From assembly GCA_037015955.1 (NCBI GenBank), contig CP143548.1, positions 1,606,001-1,670,000 on the forward strand: a DNA stretch of 64,000 nt, written 5' to 3'. The notes below the pieces were generated by a model. It saw only the letters and a list, made by a program, of their open reading frames with translations, was not told the origin of the DNA and did no database searches. Positions 51,714 to 60,447 of this stretch are shown in pieces. This DNA is from Lachnospiraceae bacterium JLR.KK008. Its GTDB lineage: Bacteria; Bacillota; Clostridia; Lachnospirales; Lachnospiraceae. Numbering within the stretch: the first letter of the stretch is position 1; each line of letters begins with the position of its first letter. The translations under genes and the position numbers were made by a program.

Positions 51714-52286
51714 ATGAAACTGACAAAAGGCTGTTTTGGCTATTTGAACGCGAAAAAAAAGTGGGAGACCCTGAAGACGGTCATTTATTTTGCCCTTCCG
51801 GCGGCGATCTTCCTTATGGGATACTATACGACCGGGACAAAGAAAAACCTGCTGACAGTCGTGGCTGTGCTCGGCTGTCTGCCGGCAAGCAAGAGCGCAG
51901 TCAGTCTGATCATGTATCTGAAAGCGGGCGTCTGTTCCGGTTCCTGTCATGAGACATTGCAGGAGTGCGGACTGGAACGGGGAGATACCTTGCTGCTTTA
52001 CGACCTGTATCTGACAAGTTACGAGAAAAATTTTCAGATCAGTGCGCTGGCAATTAAAAACAATGCTGTCTGCGGCTATACTGAGGACGGCAGATGTGAT
52101 GTCGGAGCAGGGGAAAAGCATATCGCGGAAATCCTGCGGCAGAGCGGCTATGAGGGACTGACGGTAAAGCTGTTTACCGATCTGTCGAAATTTGCCGACC
52201 GGCTGGCACAGATGAACGACACCGCGGAAAAAAAGGAAGAAAAAGAGAAAGCCATTGCCGGGATTCTCAAAGACATTTCTTTATAG
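51714..52286 (+). CDS. Conserved hypothetical membrane protein
   Basis: A 190-residue protein I do not recognise. Two neighbouring membrane helices lie near the N-terminus (about residues 20-38, TVIYFALPAAIFLMGYY, and 44-66, LLTVVAVLGCLPASKSAVSL), followed by a cytoplasmic domain of some 120 residues with FQISALAIKNNAVCGY and a Lys/Glu-rich helix before the end. The ATG at 51714 has GGGAG upstream; an in-frame ATG at 51699 is alternative. No function is proposed. Its stop overlaps the first copy of a short tandem repeat. Confidence 0.75.
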   Translation: MKLTKGCFGYLNAKKKWETLKTVIYFALPAAIFLMGYYTTGTKKNLLTVVAVLGCLPASKSAVSLIMYLKAGVCSGSCHETLQECGLERGDTLLLYDLYLTSYEKNFQISALAIKNNAVCGYTEDGRCDVGAGEKHIAEILRQSGYEGLTVKLFTDLSKFADRLAQMNDTAEKKEEKEKAIAGILKDISL

Positions 52287-52309
52287 AAGGATATTTCTTT
52301 TATAGAAGG
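52275..52309 (+). repeat. Short tandem direct repeat
   Basis: ATTTCTTTATAGAAGG (52275-52290) is repeated at 52293-52309 with one extra T. The first copy includes the stop codon of the upstream gene; it looks like a recent local duplication. Confidence 0.6.
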
Positions 52310-52362
52310 CTTCGAGGCAGGGAAGTTGATGGACAGGGGAAGTTACCGGAAAGGAGCCGGTT

Positions 52363-53394
52363 ATGCGCCGTATCATTGTCAGACAGGAGGAAGCCGGACA
52401 GCGGTTTGACAAATTCCTTCGGAAATATATGCGGGAAGCGCCAGTCAGCTTTTTTTATAAAATGCTGCGCAAGAAAAATATTACGTTAAATGGCCAAAAA
52501 GCGGACGGCAGCGAGCGGATCCGTGAGGGAGACCGGGTGGAAATGTTTCTCTCGGACGAGACGATCGAAAAGTTTTGCGGCGTGCAGGACTGCCCGGGGA
52601 GCGGAAGCCGGGAGGAGTCTTTGTGCCTGGAAGGGGAGGCGGCCTGGAAGAAATTCGGGGCGCTTCCGGTTCTGTATGAAGACAGACATATTCTGCTCGT
52701 GGACAAACCTGCCGGCATATTGACGCAAAAGTCAATGCCTGACGATCTCTCGCTGAATGAATGGCTGACTGGTTATCTGCTAGCAAGTGGAGCGCTTGGC
52801 ACCGACAGAAAGCAGGCCAGAGACAGCCTGCGGATGTTCCGTCCGTCTGTCTGTAACCGTCTGGACCGGAACACAAGCGGCATTGTCATCTGCGGCAAAA
52901 GTCTGTATGGCAGTCAGCAGATGAGCCGTATTCTGAAAGACCGCAGTCTGCACAAATATTATCTTTTGTATGTCGAGGGAAAGCTGCGAGAGGCAAGACG
53001 GGTGGAAGGCTGGCTTGTCAAGGATGAGACAACAAACAAAGTGCGGATTACCCGCGAACAGACGGAGGAAAGTGCGAAGATCGTCACCGCTTACCGGCCC
53101 ATCCGGGAGGGAGAACACGAAACGTTAGTGGAAGTGGATCTGATTACCGGCAAACCGCATCAGATCAGAGCACATCTGGCGGCGGAGGGCTTTCCTCTTG
53201 TGGGAGACTATAAATATGGCGACCGCCGCGCCAACGACAAAAGGAAACGGCAGGATGGGATCACGCATCAGCTCCTGCACGCATACCGGGTCGTATTTCC
53301 GGTTTTGGACGGAGAACTTTCGGCCCTGTCCGGCAGAGAGATCCGGGCACCCCTTCCGGACATCTTTCAAAAACTGAAAGGACAGAAGAGATAA
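52363..53394 (+). CDS. RluA-family pseudouridine synthase
   Basis: A 343-residue RNA pseudouridine synthase. An S4-like N-terminus (RFDKFLRKYMREAP; NITLNGQKADGSERI) precedes the RluA catalytic domain: VDKPAGILTQKS, CNRLDRNTSGIVICGKS with the catalytic Asp, and LITGKPHQIRAHLAAEGFPLVGD. RluD- or RluC-like; the target uridines cannot be assigned. The ribosome site AAGGAG lies in the loop of a 5-bp hairpin (ACCGG / CCGGT, 52345-52361). recU starts 2 bases downstream. Confidence 0.93.
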   Translation: MRRIIVRQEEAGQRFDKFLRKYMREAPVSFFYKMLRKKNITLNGQKADGSERIREGDRVEMFLSDETIEKFCGVQDCPGSGSREESLCLEGEAAWKKFGALPVLYEDRHILLVDKPAGILTQKSMPDDLSLNEWLTGYLLASGALGTDRKQARDSLRMFRPSVCNRLDRNTSGIVICGKSLYGSQQMSRILKDRSLHKYYLLYVEGKLREARRVEGWLVKDETTNKVRITREQTEESAKIVTAYRPIREGEHETLVEVDLITGKPHQIRAHLAAEGFPLVGDYKYGDRRANDKRKRQDGITHQLLHAYRVVFPVLDGELSALSGREIRAPLPDIFQKLKGQKR

Positions 53395-53396
53395 CG

Positions 53397-53930
53397 ATGG
53401 CAACTTGGAATTCCAGAGGGCTGCGCGGCTCCACACTGGAGGACTTGATCAACAGGACGAATGAAAAATACCGGGAGAACGGACTGGCGCTCATTCAGAA
53501 AGTACCGACCCCAATCACTCCGATCCGAATTGACAAGGAGAGCAGACATATCACACTCGCCTATTTTGATCAGAAGAGTACGGTCGATTATATCGGTGCG
53601 GTCCAGGGGCTTCCGGTCTGCTTTGATGCCAAAGAATGCGCGGCGGATACTTTTTCTCTGCAAAATATCCATGAACATCAGGTCGCTTTCATGGACGATT
53701 TTGAAAAACAGGGCGGTATTGCCTTTTTTCTCATTTATTATACGGGCAGAGATCTGTTCTACTACCTGCCGCTTGCCCATCTGAAGCTGTTCTGGGAGAG
53801 GGCGATGACGGGAGGCAGAAAGAGCTTTCGCTATGACGAGCTCAATCCGGAATATATCATACCGAAAAAACAAGGCGTTTTTGTGTCTTATCTGGATATG
53901 ATCCAGAAGGATCTGGACGACCGGCCCTGA
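53397..53930 (+). CDS. recU: Holliday junction resolvase RecU
   Basis: A 177-residue RecU nuclease, the Firmicutes counterpart of RuvC. It begins with NSRGLRGSTLEDLINRTNEK, the recognisable RecU head, and continues with QKVPTPITPI, then KSTVDYIGAVQGLPVCFDAKE, which holds the metal-binding Asp/Glu/Lys site, NIHEHQVAFM and GGIAFFLIYY. It cuts four-way junctions moved by RuvAB; ruvAB are at the left of this window. Here it follows an RluA-type gene rather than a PBP1 gene as in Bacillus. Confidence 0.9.
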   Translation: MATWNSRGLRGSTLEDLINRTNEKYRENGLALIQKVPTPITPIRIDKESRHITLAYFDQKSTVDYIGAVQGLPVCFDAKECAADTFSLQNIHEHQVAFMDDFEKQGGIAFFLIYYTGRDLFYYLPLAHLKLFWERAMTGGRKSFRYDELNPEYIIPKKQGVFVSYLDMIQKDLDDRP

Positions 53931-54002
53931 CGGTAAACCGGAAACAGCCAGGAAACAGATACGCGGCAGAACCGCGATGCGATATGGAAAGGAAACGGAA
54001 TC

Positions 54003-55130
54003 ATGCGGGAACGACTGGTACATACGCCGGAAGGCGTACGGGACATTTACGGAGAGGAATATGCGAAGAAACTCGCAGTGGAAGAAAAGATCCAACAGGT
54101 ATTCCACAGCTACGGGTATCAGGATATTCAGACGCCGTCTTTTGAGTTTTTTGAGGTTTTTTCCAGGGAGATTGGCACGAAGCCATCTAAAGAACTCTAC
54201 AAATTTTTTGACAAAGAAGGGAATACCCTTGTACTGCGGCCGGATTTCACGCCGTCCATCGCCCGCTGTGCAGCCAAATATTTTATCGGAGAGGACAGGC
54301 CGCTGCGGTTCTGTTATCTCGGCAACTCCTTCAGCAATACCTCGGAGCTTCAGGGAAAACTGAAAGAGATGACGCAGATGGGCAGTGAACTGATCGGTGA
54401 CGATTCCGTGCAGGCAGATGCGGAGACGGTTGCTGTGGTAATCGAATCATTGCTTGGCGCAGGACTGAGCAGATTCCAGGTCAGTATCGGAGAAGTGGAA
54501 TATTACAAGGGAATCTGTGAGGCGGCCGGCCTGTCGGAAGAAATGGAGCTGGAACTGCGTGGTTATATTTCAACTAAAAATTATTTCGGCGCGGAAGATT
54601 TTCTCATCCGTGAACATGTGCCGCAGGAGCAGCGGGGTGTACTGCTGAAGTCCGCAGAGCTATTCGGCGGCGCAGAGATTTTACAGGAGGCGCGGCAATC
54701 GGTTTCCGGAGACAACAGACGTTCTCTGGCAGCGATTGACCGCCTGGAACAGATTTATCAGGTTCTCTGTGTTTACGGTCTGGAAAACTATGTCTCCTTT
54801 GACCTTGGCATGTTGAGCAAATACCGCTATTATACAGGAATCATTCTCAGGGCTTACACATACGGTGTGGGAGATGCCATCGTCACGGGCGGCCGTTACG
54901 ACAAGCTGCTCGGCTATTTCGGCAGGGAAAAGCCTGCCGTCGGGTTTATGATTGCCATTGATGCCCTGATGGAAGCGATCGCCAGACAAAAACTCCCGGT
55001 ATCCACCGGCAGACAGGTATCTGTCATCACCTATCGGGAAGAATCGGCTGGGGAAGCGATCGCACAGGCGCAGGAACGAAGACGGGCAGGGGAATGGATC
55101 GAACTCATACCGGAGGGAAAAGAACAATGA
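54003..55130 (+). CDS. hisZ: ATP phosphoribosyltransferase regulatory subunit HisZ
   Basis: A 375-residue class II histidyl-tRNA synthetase-like protein without aminoacylation, required by short HisG. It begins VHTPEGVRDIYGEEY; motif 2-like LVLRPDFTPSIARC, and late YYTGIILRAYTYGVGDAIVTGGRYD (in two parts). Compared with true HisRS it lacks the anticodon-binding domain. It overlaps hisG by 4 bases (ATGA). The 72-base gap upstream has a small CGCGG/CCGCG hairpin (53962-53976) but no T-box or leader peptide that I can see. Confidence 0.93.
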   Translation: MRERLVHTPEGVRDIYGEEYAKKLAVEEKIQQVFHSYGYQDIQTPSFEFFEVFSREIGTKPSKELYKFFDKEGNTLVLRPDFTPSIARCAAKYFIGEDRPLRFCYLGNSFSNTSELQGKLKEMTQMGSELIGDDSVQADAETVAVVIESLLGAGLSRFQVSIGEVEYYKGICEAAGLSEEMELELRGYISTKNYFGAEDFLIREHVPQEQRGVLLKSAELFGGAEILQEARQSVSGDNRRSLAAIDRLEQIYQVLCVYGLENYVSFDLGMLSKYRYYTGIILRAYTYGVGDAIVTGGRYDKLLGYFGREKPAVGFMIAIDALMEAIARQKLPVSTGRQVSVITYREESAGEAIAQAQERRRAGEWIELIPEGKEQ

Positions 55131-55801
55131 AAGAAGAAATGCGTTATCTGACATTTGCACTCGGAAAGGGTCGTCTGGCGGACCGGACGCTGGCACTGCT
55201 GGAGTCGATCGGCATTACTTGTGAGGAGATGAAAGACAAAGATTCCAGAAAGCTCATCTTTGTCAATGAAGAGTTAAAACTGAAATTCTTTCTCTCCAAA
55301 AATCCGGATGTTCCCACTTATGTGGAGTACGGTGCCGCAGACATTGGCGTCGTCGGGAGCGACATCATCCGGGAGGAAAACCGCAGAGTATACGAAGTGC
55401 TCGATCTCGGGTTCGGGAAATGCCGGATGTGCGTCTGTGGGCCTAAAGAAGCCGGAGAGCTGTTGCAACATCACGAGATGATCCGTGTGGCAAGCAAATA
55501 TCCAAACATAGCCAAAGATTATTTCTTTAATAAAAAACATCAGACTGTCGATATTATCAAGTTAAACGGCTCCGTGGAGCTGGGACCGATCGTCGGCCTG
55601 TCCGATGTGATCGTGGATATTGTGGAGACCGGCTCCACACTGCGCGAAAACGGCCTTGATGTGCTGGAAGAGATTTGTCCGCTGTCCGCAAGGATGATCG
55701 TCAATCAGGTGAGTATGCAGATGGAAGCTGACCGTATTCGGGAGATCATCGCCAGACTGCGGGAAAAAATAGGGAGAGACACACAGGAGGAGACAGCATG
55801 A
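55127..55801 (+). CDS. hisG: ATP phosphoribosyltransferase catalytic subunit HisG (short form)
   Basis: First step of histidine synthesis: ATP plus PRPP. The 224-residue short form lacks the C-terminal regulatory domain and needs HisZ, whose gene overlaps it. Conserved: LTFALGKGRLADRTLALLE, VEYGAADIGVVGSDI, and the PRPP loop DVIVDIVETGSTLRENGL. Start at ATG 55127; the frame opens earlier, inside hisZ. It overlaps hisD by 4 bases. Confidence 0.96.
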   Translation: MKEEMRYLTFALGKGRLADRTLALLESIGITCEEMKDKDSRKLIFVNEELKLKFFLSKNPDVPTYVEYGAADIGVVGSDIIREENRRVYEVLDLGFGKCRMCVCGPKEAGELLQHHEMIRVASKYPNIAKDYFFNKKHQTVDIIKLNGSVELGPIVGLSDVIVDIVETGSTLRENGLDVLEEICPLSARMIVNQVSMQMEADRIREIIARLREKIGRDTQEETA

Positions 55802-57087
55802 AGATCGTGGCACTGACAGAAGAGACCAAAACGGGGCTGATGCAGCACTTACTGAAGAGAAGCCCAAACCATTACGGTCAATACGAGAATATTGTGGCGG
55901 AGATTATCGCCAATGTCCGGGAACAGGGAGATCAGGCTTTATTTTCTTATACGAAACAATTTGATCACTGCGAGATGGACGCCTCCCACATCCGTGTCAC
56001 AGAGGCAGAGATCCGGGAAGCCTATGATGCGCTGGAGCCGGAATTTATCGAAGTGATGAAAAAGGCAGCCGCCAATATCCATGCCTATCACGAAAAACAG
56101 GTGCGAAACAGCTGGATTGACGTGAAAGAGGACGGAAGTATCCTTGGACAGAAAGTTACCCCCATCGGCAGAGCCGGTGTGTATGTGCCCGGCGGTAAGG
56201 CGGCCTATCCGTCGAGCGTGCTCATGAATGTTATTCCAGCCAAAGTGGCGGGCGTGCCGGAGATCATTATGACCACGCCGCCTAATATGACTGACCAGGT
56301 CAATCCGGGAACGTTGGTGGCTGCTCACATTGCGGGCGTCGACACGATCTATAAAGCGGGCGGCGCACAGGCGGTCGCGGCGATGGCATTCGGTACGGAG
56401 AGCATTCCCAAAGTAGATAAGATTACCGGACCGGGCAATATTTTCGTCGCCCTTGCGAAAAAGGCTGTATATGGTTATGTGAGCATTGATTCGATCGCCG
56501 GGCCGAGCGAGATCCTCGTGCTGGCGGATGAGACGGCGAATCCCCGCTATGTGGCGGCAGATCTGCTGTCGCAGGCCGAACATGACGAGCTTGCTTCCGC
56601 AATTCTGATCACGACGAGTGAGACGCTGGCCGCGCAGGTACAGACAGAGATCGGACAGTTTCTCACACAACTTTCCAGAGCGGACATCATTCAAAAATCT
56701 CTGGATCATTATGGATATATTCTTGTGGCAAACGATCTGGATGCGGCTGTGGAAGCAGCCAATGAGATTGCCAGCGAACATCTGGAAATTCTTACAAAAG
56801 ATCCGTTTGCTGTGATGACGAAGATTAAAAACGCAGGAGCGATCTTTCTGGGTGAATATTCCTCGGAACCGCTGGGCGATTATTTCGCGGGTCCCAATCA
56901 CATTCTGCCGACAAACGGGACCGCACGCTTTTTCTCGCCGCTCGGCGTGGACGATTTTATCAAAAAGTCCAGTATCATTTCTTATTCTGCAGATGCGTTG
57001 GCGGCGGTACATAAAGACATCGAGTTGTTTGCAGGCAAGGAGGGGCTGACAGCCCATGCAAATTCTGTCAAAGTCAGATTTGAATGA
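55798..57087 (+). CDS. hisD: Histidinol dehydrogenase HisD
   Basis: Oxidises histidinol to histidine in two NAD-dependent steps at a zinc site. The 429-residue protein has [20 protein letters not shown], the [17 protein letters not shown] segment, [34 protein letters not shown] and the C-terminal ASEHLEIL with catalytic His/Glu. It follows hisG with ATGA overlap. Long frames on the opposite strand here are shadows. Confidence 0.97.
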   Translation: MKIVALTEETKTGLMQHLLKRSPNHYGQYENIVAEIIANVREQGDQALFSYTKQFDHCEMDASHIRVTEAEIREAYDALEPEFIEVMKKAAANIHAYHEKQVRNSWIDVKEDGSILGQKVTPIGRAGVYVPGGKAAYPSSVLMNVIPAKVAGVPEIIMTTPPNMTDQVNPGTLVAAHIAGVDTIYKAGGAQAVAAMAFGTESIPKVDKITGPGNIFVALAKKAVYGYVSIDSIAGPSEILVLADETANPRYVAADLLSQAEHDELASAILITTSETLAAQVQTEIGQFLTQLSRADIIQKSLDHYGYILVANDLDAAVEAANEIASEHLEILTKDPFAVMTKIKNAGAIFLGEYSSEPLGDYFAGPNHILPTNGTARFFSPLGVDDFIKKSSIISYSADALAAVHKDIELFAGKEGLTAHANSVKVRFE

Positions 57088-57099
57088 GGAGAGCGGACG

Positions 57100-58401
57100 A
57101 TGAATGGAAAAACGATGAACAAAAAGAAGCTGATTCCCTGTATGTATCTGTATCAAAGACATGCGGTTGCAGGCTTTACGGATAAAAAGACAGTTATCAG
57201 CATGAATCCGGTGGAACTGTCCCGGTTTTACAGTGACAACGGCGCGGATGAACTGATTATTTTCGACCTTTCGGACGATGACCAGGAACACGAGGAAGCG
57301 CTTGATCTGATCAAGGCAATCTGCAGCGCTGTGGAGATGCCTGTCATCGGCGCCGGCAATGTAAAGCGCATGGAAGACATCAAGAAACTGCTCTATGCCG
57401 GCTGTAAAAAAGCGGCGCTGAACTACTCCAAACCATCCAACGTTGCGATCACGGAAGAAGTTTCCCTGAAGTTTGGCGCAGATAAGATCGCCGCCTGTGT
57501 GCAGGACGGCAATTCCATTTCCGGAAATAAGGAACTGCTCGAGACTTATGTGAGTGAGCTGATCCTTGTGAGAGAAGCAATCGTGAAGACATGTGTCGGC
57601 TGTTCCAGTGTTCCGTTTATTGCCATGCTCCCGGACATGACGCTGGATAAACTGCTGGATACACTGAATTATATTGATCTGTGCGGGGTAACCGGAAATA
57701 TTGTCAATGAGAATGCCCGTGAGATCACAGCTCTCAAGTCGCTCTGTGCGGATAGGGGAATCTGTGTGGATACTTTTGTGACCGACGTTGTCTGGGAAGA
57801 TTTCAAATGCAACTGCGATGGTATGGTTCCTGTCGTCGTGCAGGATTACCGGACAGACGAGGTGCTGATGGTCGCCTATATGAACAGGGAAGCCTATGAG
57901 TCTACATTAAAGACCGGAAAGATGACATACTTCAGCAGGAGCAGACAGCAGCTCTGGCTGAAAGGGGAGACGAGCGGACACGTCCAGTATGTAAAAAGTC
58001 TCACGGCTGACTGCGACATGGACACGATTCTGGCCAAAGTATCTCAGACAGGCGCGGCCTGCCATACCGGCAGCCATTCCTGCTTCTTTCATGAGATTGC
58101 AAAAAAGGAGTCCAAAGAGTCCAATCCGCTTCGTATTTTTGAGTCTGTGTTCGAGGTAATCATGGACAGAAAAGCACATCCGAAGGAAGGCTCGTATACG
58201 AACTATCTGTTTGACAAAGGGATTGATAAAATTCTGAAAAAATTGGGAGAGGAGGCGACAGAGATCGTTATCGCTGCCAAAAATCCCAATCCAAATGAAA
58301 TCAAATATGAGATCTCTGATTTTCTGTATCATATGATGGTACTGATGGCAGAGAAAGGTGTCACTTGGGAGGAAATAACGACCGAACTGGCAAAACGGTG
58401 A
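57100..58401 (+). CDS. hisIE: HisIE (phosphoribosyl-AMP cyclohydrolase / phosphoribosyl-ATP pyrophosphatase) with an N-terminal HisA/HisF-like domain
   Basis: A three-domain, 433-residue protein. Residues 1-215 resemble the HisA/HisF barrel ([46 protein letters not shown]), but the catalytic Asp after IPCL in HisF is replaced by Tyr16. Residues about 240-335 are HisI ([18 protein letters not shown]; zinc-binding [10 protein letters not shown] and [11 protein letters not shown]). Residues 340-433 are HisE ([18 protein letters not shown]). HisI and HisE look active; the barrel is probably a scaffold. hisA, B, C, F and H are not in the window. Start at 57100 by GAGGAG spacing. Confidence 0.9.
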   Translation: MNGKTMNKKKLIPCMYLYQRHAVAGFTDKKTVISMNPVELSRFYSDNGADELIIFDLSDDDQEHEEALDLIKAICSAVEMPVIGAGNVKRMEDIKKLLYAGCKKAALNYSKPSNVAITEEVSLKFGADKIAACVQDGNSISGNKELLETYVSELILVREAIVKTCVGCSSVPFIAMLPDMTLDKLLDTLNYIDLCGVTGNIVNENAREITALKSLCADRGICVDTFVTDVVWEDFKCNCDGMVPVVVQDYRTDEVLMVAYMNREAYESTLKTGKMTYFSRSRQQLWLKGETSGHVQYVKSLTADCDMDTILAKVSQTGAACHTGSHSCFFHEIAKKESKESNPLRIFESVFEVIMDRKAHPKEGSYTNYLFDKGIDKILKKLGEEATEIVIAAKNPNPNEIKYEISDFLYHMMVLMAEKGVTWEEITTELAKR

Positions 58402-58439
58402 TCTTCCAAAAAATGTTACAAATTCTTTACAAATTATTA

Positions 58440-58468
58440 TGGCAATATTTCAAGTTTTATATTATACT
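58440..58468 (+). promoter_or_regulatory. Probable promoter of the GH25 gene and its leader
   Basis: TGGCAA (58440-58445), 17 bases, TATACT (58463-58468), in an AT-rich gap with a direct repeat TTACAAATT at 58416 and 58427. The leader holds CGGACAT / ATGTCCG (58497-58516), a 7-bp hairpin, and then a CAGGAGG site before the ATG at 58565. Confidence 0.45.
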
Positions 58469-58564
58469 GGAAATACCCTCGCGGCGTTTGCCGGACCGGA
58501 CATGCCTGTATGTCCGTCCTGGCTTACTGCCCATGGGAATAAAGACAGGAGGAATTTTTTACAT

Positions 58565-60319
58565 ATGAAGAAATATCTGAGAAAGATAGCAGCCATATTA
58601 TGTGCGGTGACCGTGATGTCAAACATTCCGGCCGTCCCGTCACAGGCCGCAATCACATCTGCCCAGGCGATCGCCAAGGGAATTGATGTCTCCAAGTATC
58701 AGGGTGCCATCGACTGGAACAGCGTGGCGGCACAGGGATACACTTTTGCCTTTATCAAGATCGGAAGCAGCAAGAGCGGGCTTGATCCTGCCTTTATTCC
58801 GAATATGGCAGGGGCGTCTGCGGCAGGTCTGCGTACGGGCGGATATATTTATTCCTACGCGACAACAGTGGAAGCAGCGATCGCTGAGGCGACTTTTGCG
58901 GTCAATGCACTGCAGAATATGCCGGTTTCTTTCCCGATTGCCTTTGATATTGAGGACACTGTCCATAAACCGTTGACGCCAATGGAACAGCAGGCAATCG
59001 TCAATGCGTTCTGTACGGTGATCGAGAATGCTGGCTATTATCCGATGGTATACGCAAGTAAGAACTGGTATCTGAACAGGCTCGGCCCCACCATGTATGA
59101 CCAGTGGGTTGCTCAGTATGCGGATGCCTGTGATTATCCGCTTCCCTTCACGGTATGGCAGGCGACGAGCAACGGCGCCGTTGCCGGAATTGCCGGCAGG
59201 GTAGACATTGATTATCTGTATAAAGATTATACGCAGGAGATCATCCAGACAGGCTGGATTATGCGTAAGGGATTCAATTACTTTTATGAAAACTGGCATA
59301 TGAAGACAGGCTGGATCAACTATGCGGATGCAATCTGGTACACGGATGCCATGGGCAGGATGGTAACCGGATGGCAGGATCTGGAGAACAATGGCACGAA
59401 ACGTTACTTCGCGCCCGAAGGTCCGATGGCGATCGGCATCTATAAAGTCGGAGACGCGACTTATTACTTTGCCCCGGACGGTATCATGCAGACCGGGTGG
59501 CAGAACATTGGCGGGTTCCGCTATTTGCTGAGTCCGGAAGGAATCATGCAATTTGGCTGGCATCAGGCGCCGGAAGGCATGTACTACTTTGCAGACACAG
59601 GCGCAATGTCCACTGGATGGCTGACACTGGCTGACCAGAAAACGTATCACTTTGACGAGACGAACGGTCTGTTGTCCGTTTCCACCTTTGTGACGACCAA
59701 CGGGGTGAAATTCTATGTGGATACCGACGGTTCCATGGTCAGAGGCTTTAAGAACATCAACGGCGCAAATTACTATTTTGCTCCGGATGGTGCAATGCAG
59801 ACAGGCTTTATTCCTGTTGACGGCAACTATTATTACTTTAATGGCGACGGCATCATGCAGGTTGGCTGGCAGGAGATCGGTGGACAGAAATTCTACTTCG
59901 ATCCGGCGACGGGTATCATGCAGACAGGTCTGATCAGCGATGGCACAGGACAGTATTATCTGGCTGCAAACGGCGCGGCAACGACCGGATGGCAGGAGAT
60001 TGACGGCAAACGGTATCATTTCGATGAGACAACCTATGCCATGAATGTCAATACCATTGTGACAACCAACGGAGTACCCTTCTTTGTAGGCATCGACGGT
60101 ACGATGCAGACCGGATGGCAGAATGTAGGCGGTGTATTGTACTACTTCCAGCCAGATGGCAGCATGGCGGCAAACATTGCCCTGACGATTGACGGTGTTC
60201 TTTATCAGTTTGATGCGAACGGAATCGGCGTACCGGTGATCCCGGCGGCAGAAATACTGCCCGGAGAAGTACCGGCAGCAGAAGGCGTACCAGCACCGGA
60301 AGTGCCTGTGACACAGTAA
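58565..60319 (+). CDS. Secreted GH25 lysozyme with C-terminal cell-wall-binding repeats
   Basis: A 584-residue exported muramidase. The signal peptide (MKKYLRKIAAILCAVTVMS) ends near PSQAA. The GH25 domain (about residues 38-225) starts AKGIDVSKYQGAIDWNSV and has the catalytic acids in FDIED; MVYASKNWYLNRL and VDIDYLYKDY complete it. From about residue 230 to 560 run some 15 tandem choline-binding-type repeats of about 20 residues with the pattern TGWQ..., YYF and G.MQTG. The end is Pro/Glu/Ala-rich. It probably hydrolyses the cell's own wall and stays bound to it. Confidence 0.92.
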   Translation: MKKYLRKIAAILCAVTVMSNIPAVPSQAAITSAQAIAKGIDVSKYQGAIDWNSVAAQGYTFAFIKIGSSKSGLDPAFIPNMAGASAAGLRTGGYIYSYATTVEAAIAEATFAVNALQNMPVSFPIAFDIEDTVHKPLTPMEQQAIVNAFCTVIENAGYYPMVYASKNWYLNRLGPTMYDQWVAQYADACDYPLPFTVWQATSNGAVAGIAGRVDIDYLYKDYTQEIIQTGWIMRKGFNYFYENWHMKTGWINYADAIWYTDAMGRMVTGWQDLENNGTKRYFAPEGPMAIGIYKVGDATYYFAPDGIMQTGWQNIGGFRYLLSPEGIMQFGWHQAPEGMYYFADTGAMSTGWLTLADQKTYHFDETNGLLSVSTFVTTNGVKFYVDTDGSMVRGFKNINGANYYFAPDGAMQTGFIPVDGNYYYFNGDGIMQVGWQEIGGQKFYFDPATGIMQTGLISDGTGQYYLAANGAATTGWQEIDGKRYHFDETTYAMNVNTIVTTNGVPFFVGIDGTMQTGWQNVGGVLYYFQPDGSMAANIALTIDGVLYQFDANGIGVPVIPAAEILPGEVPAAEGVPAPEVPVTQ

Positions 60320-60360
60320 CAAAGAGTAATATCGATATATCAATTAAATAACGGATTTTC

Positions 60361-60392
60361 ATGCCGTCGCGTCAGAGTTGATGCGGCGGCAT
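60361..60392 (+). terminator. Terminator after the GH25 gene
   Basis: A 14-bp stem (60361-60374 with 60379-60392) with two G-T pairs and loop GAGT, followed by TTATTGTT. The T-run is short, but the stem is stable and well placed. Confidence 0.7.
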
Positions 60393-60395
60393 TTA

Positions 60396-60424
60396 TTGTT
60401 CCCATACTGTAATTATGATATAAT
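60396..60424 (+). promoter_or_regulatory. Promoter of the SWIM/HEAT/AAA+ cluster
   Basis: TTGTTC (60396-60401), 17 bases, TATAAT (60419-60424) with TGA before the -10 (extended type), then GGAAGGGGG ahead of ATG 60448. The cluster therefore has its own start of transcription. Confidence 0.75.
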
Positions 60425-60447
60425 TATTCGCGGAAGGGGGTTATGAT

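Noticed and set aside
55939-57291. 450-codon open frame on the minus strand
   Set aside because: Shadow of hisD and the start of hisIE, produced by codon bias; product is rich in Arg, His and Cys with no recognisable domain.
58640-60343. 567-codon open frame on the minus strand
   Set aside because: Shadow of the GH25 lysozyme; its length comes from the repeated sequence of the binding repeats.
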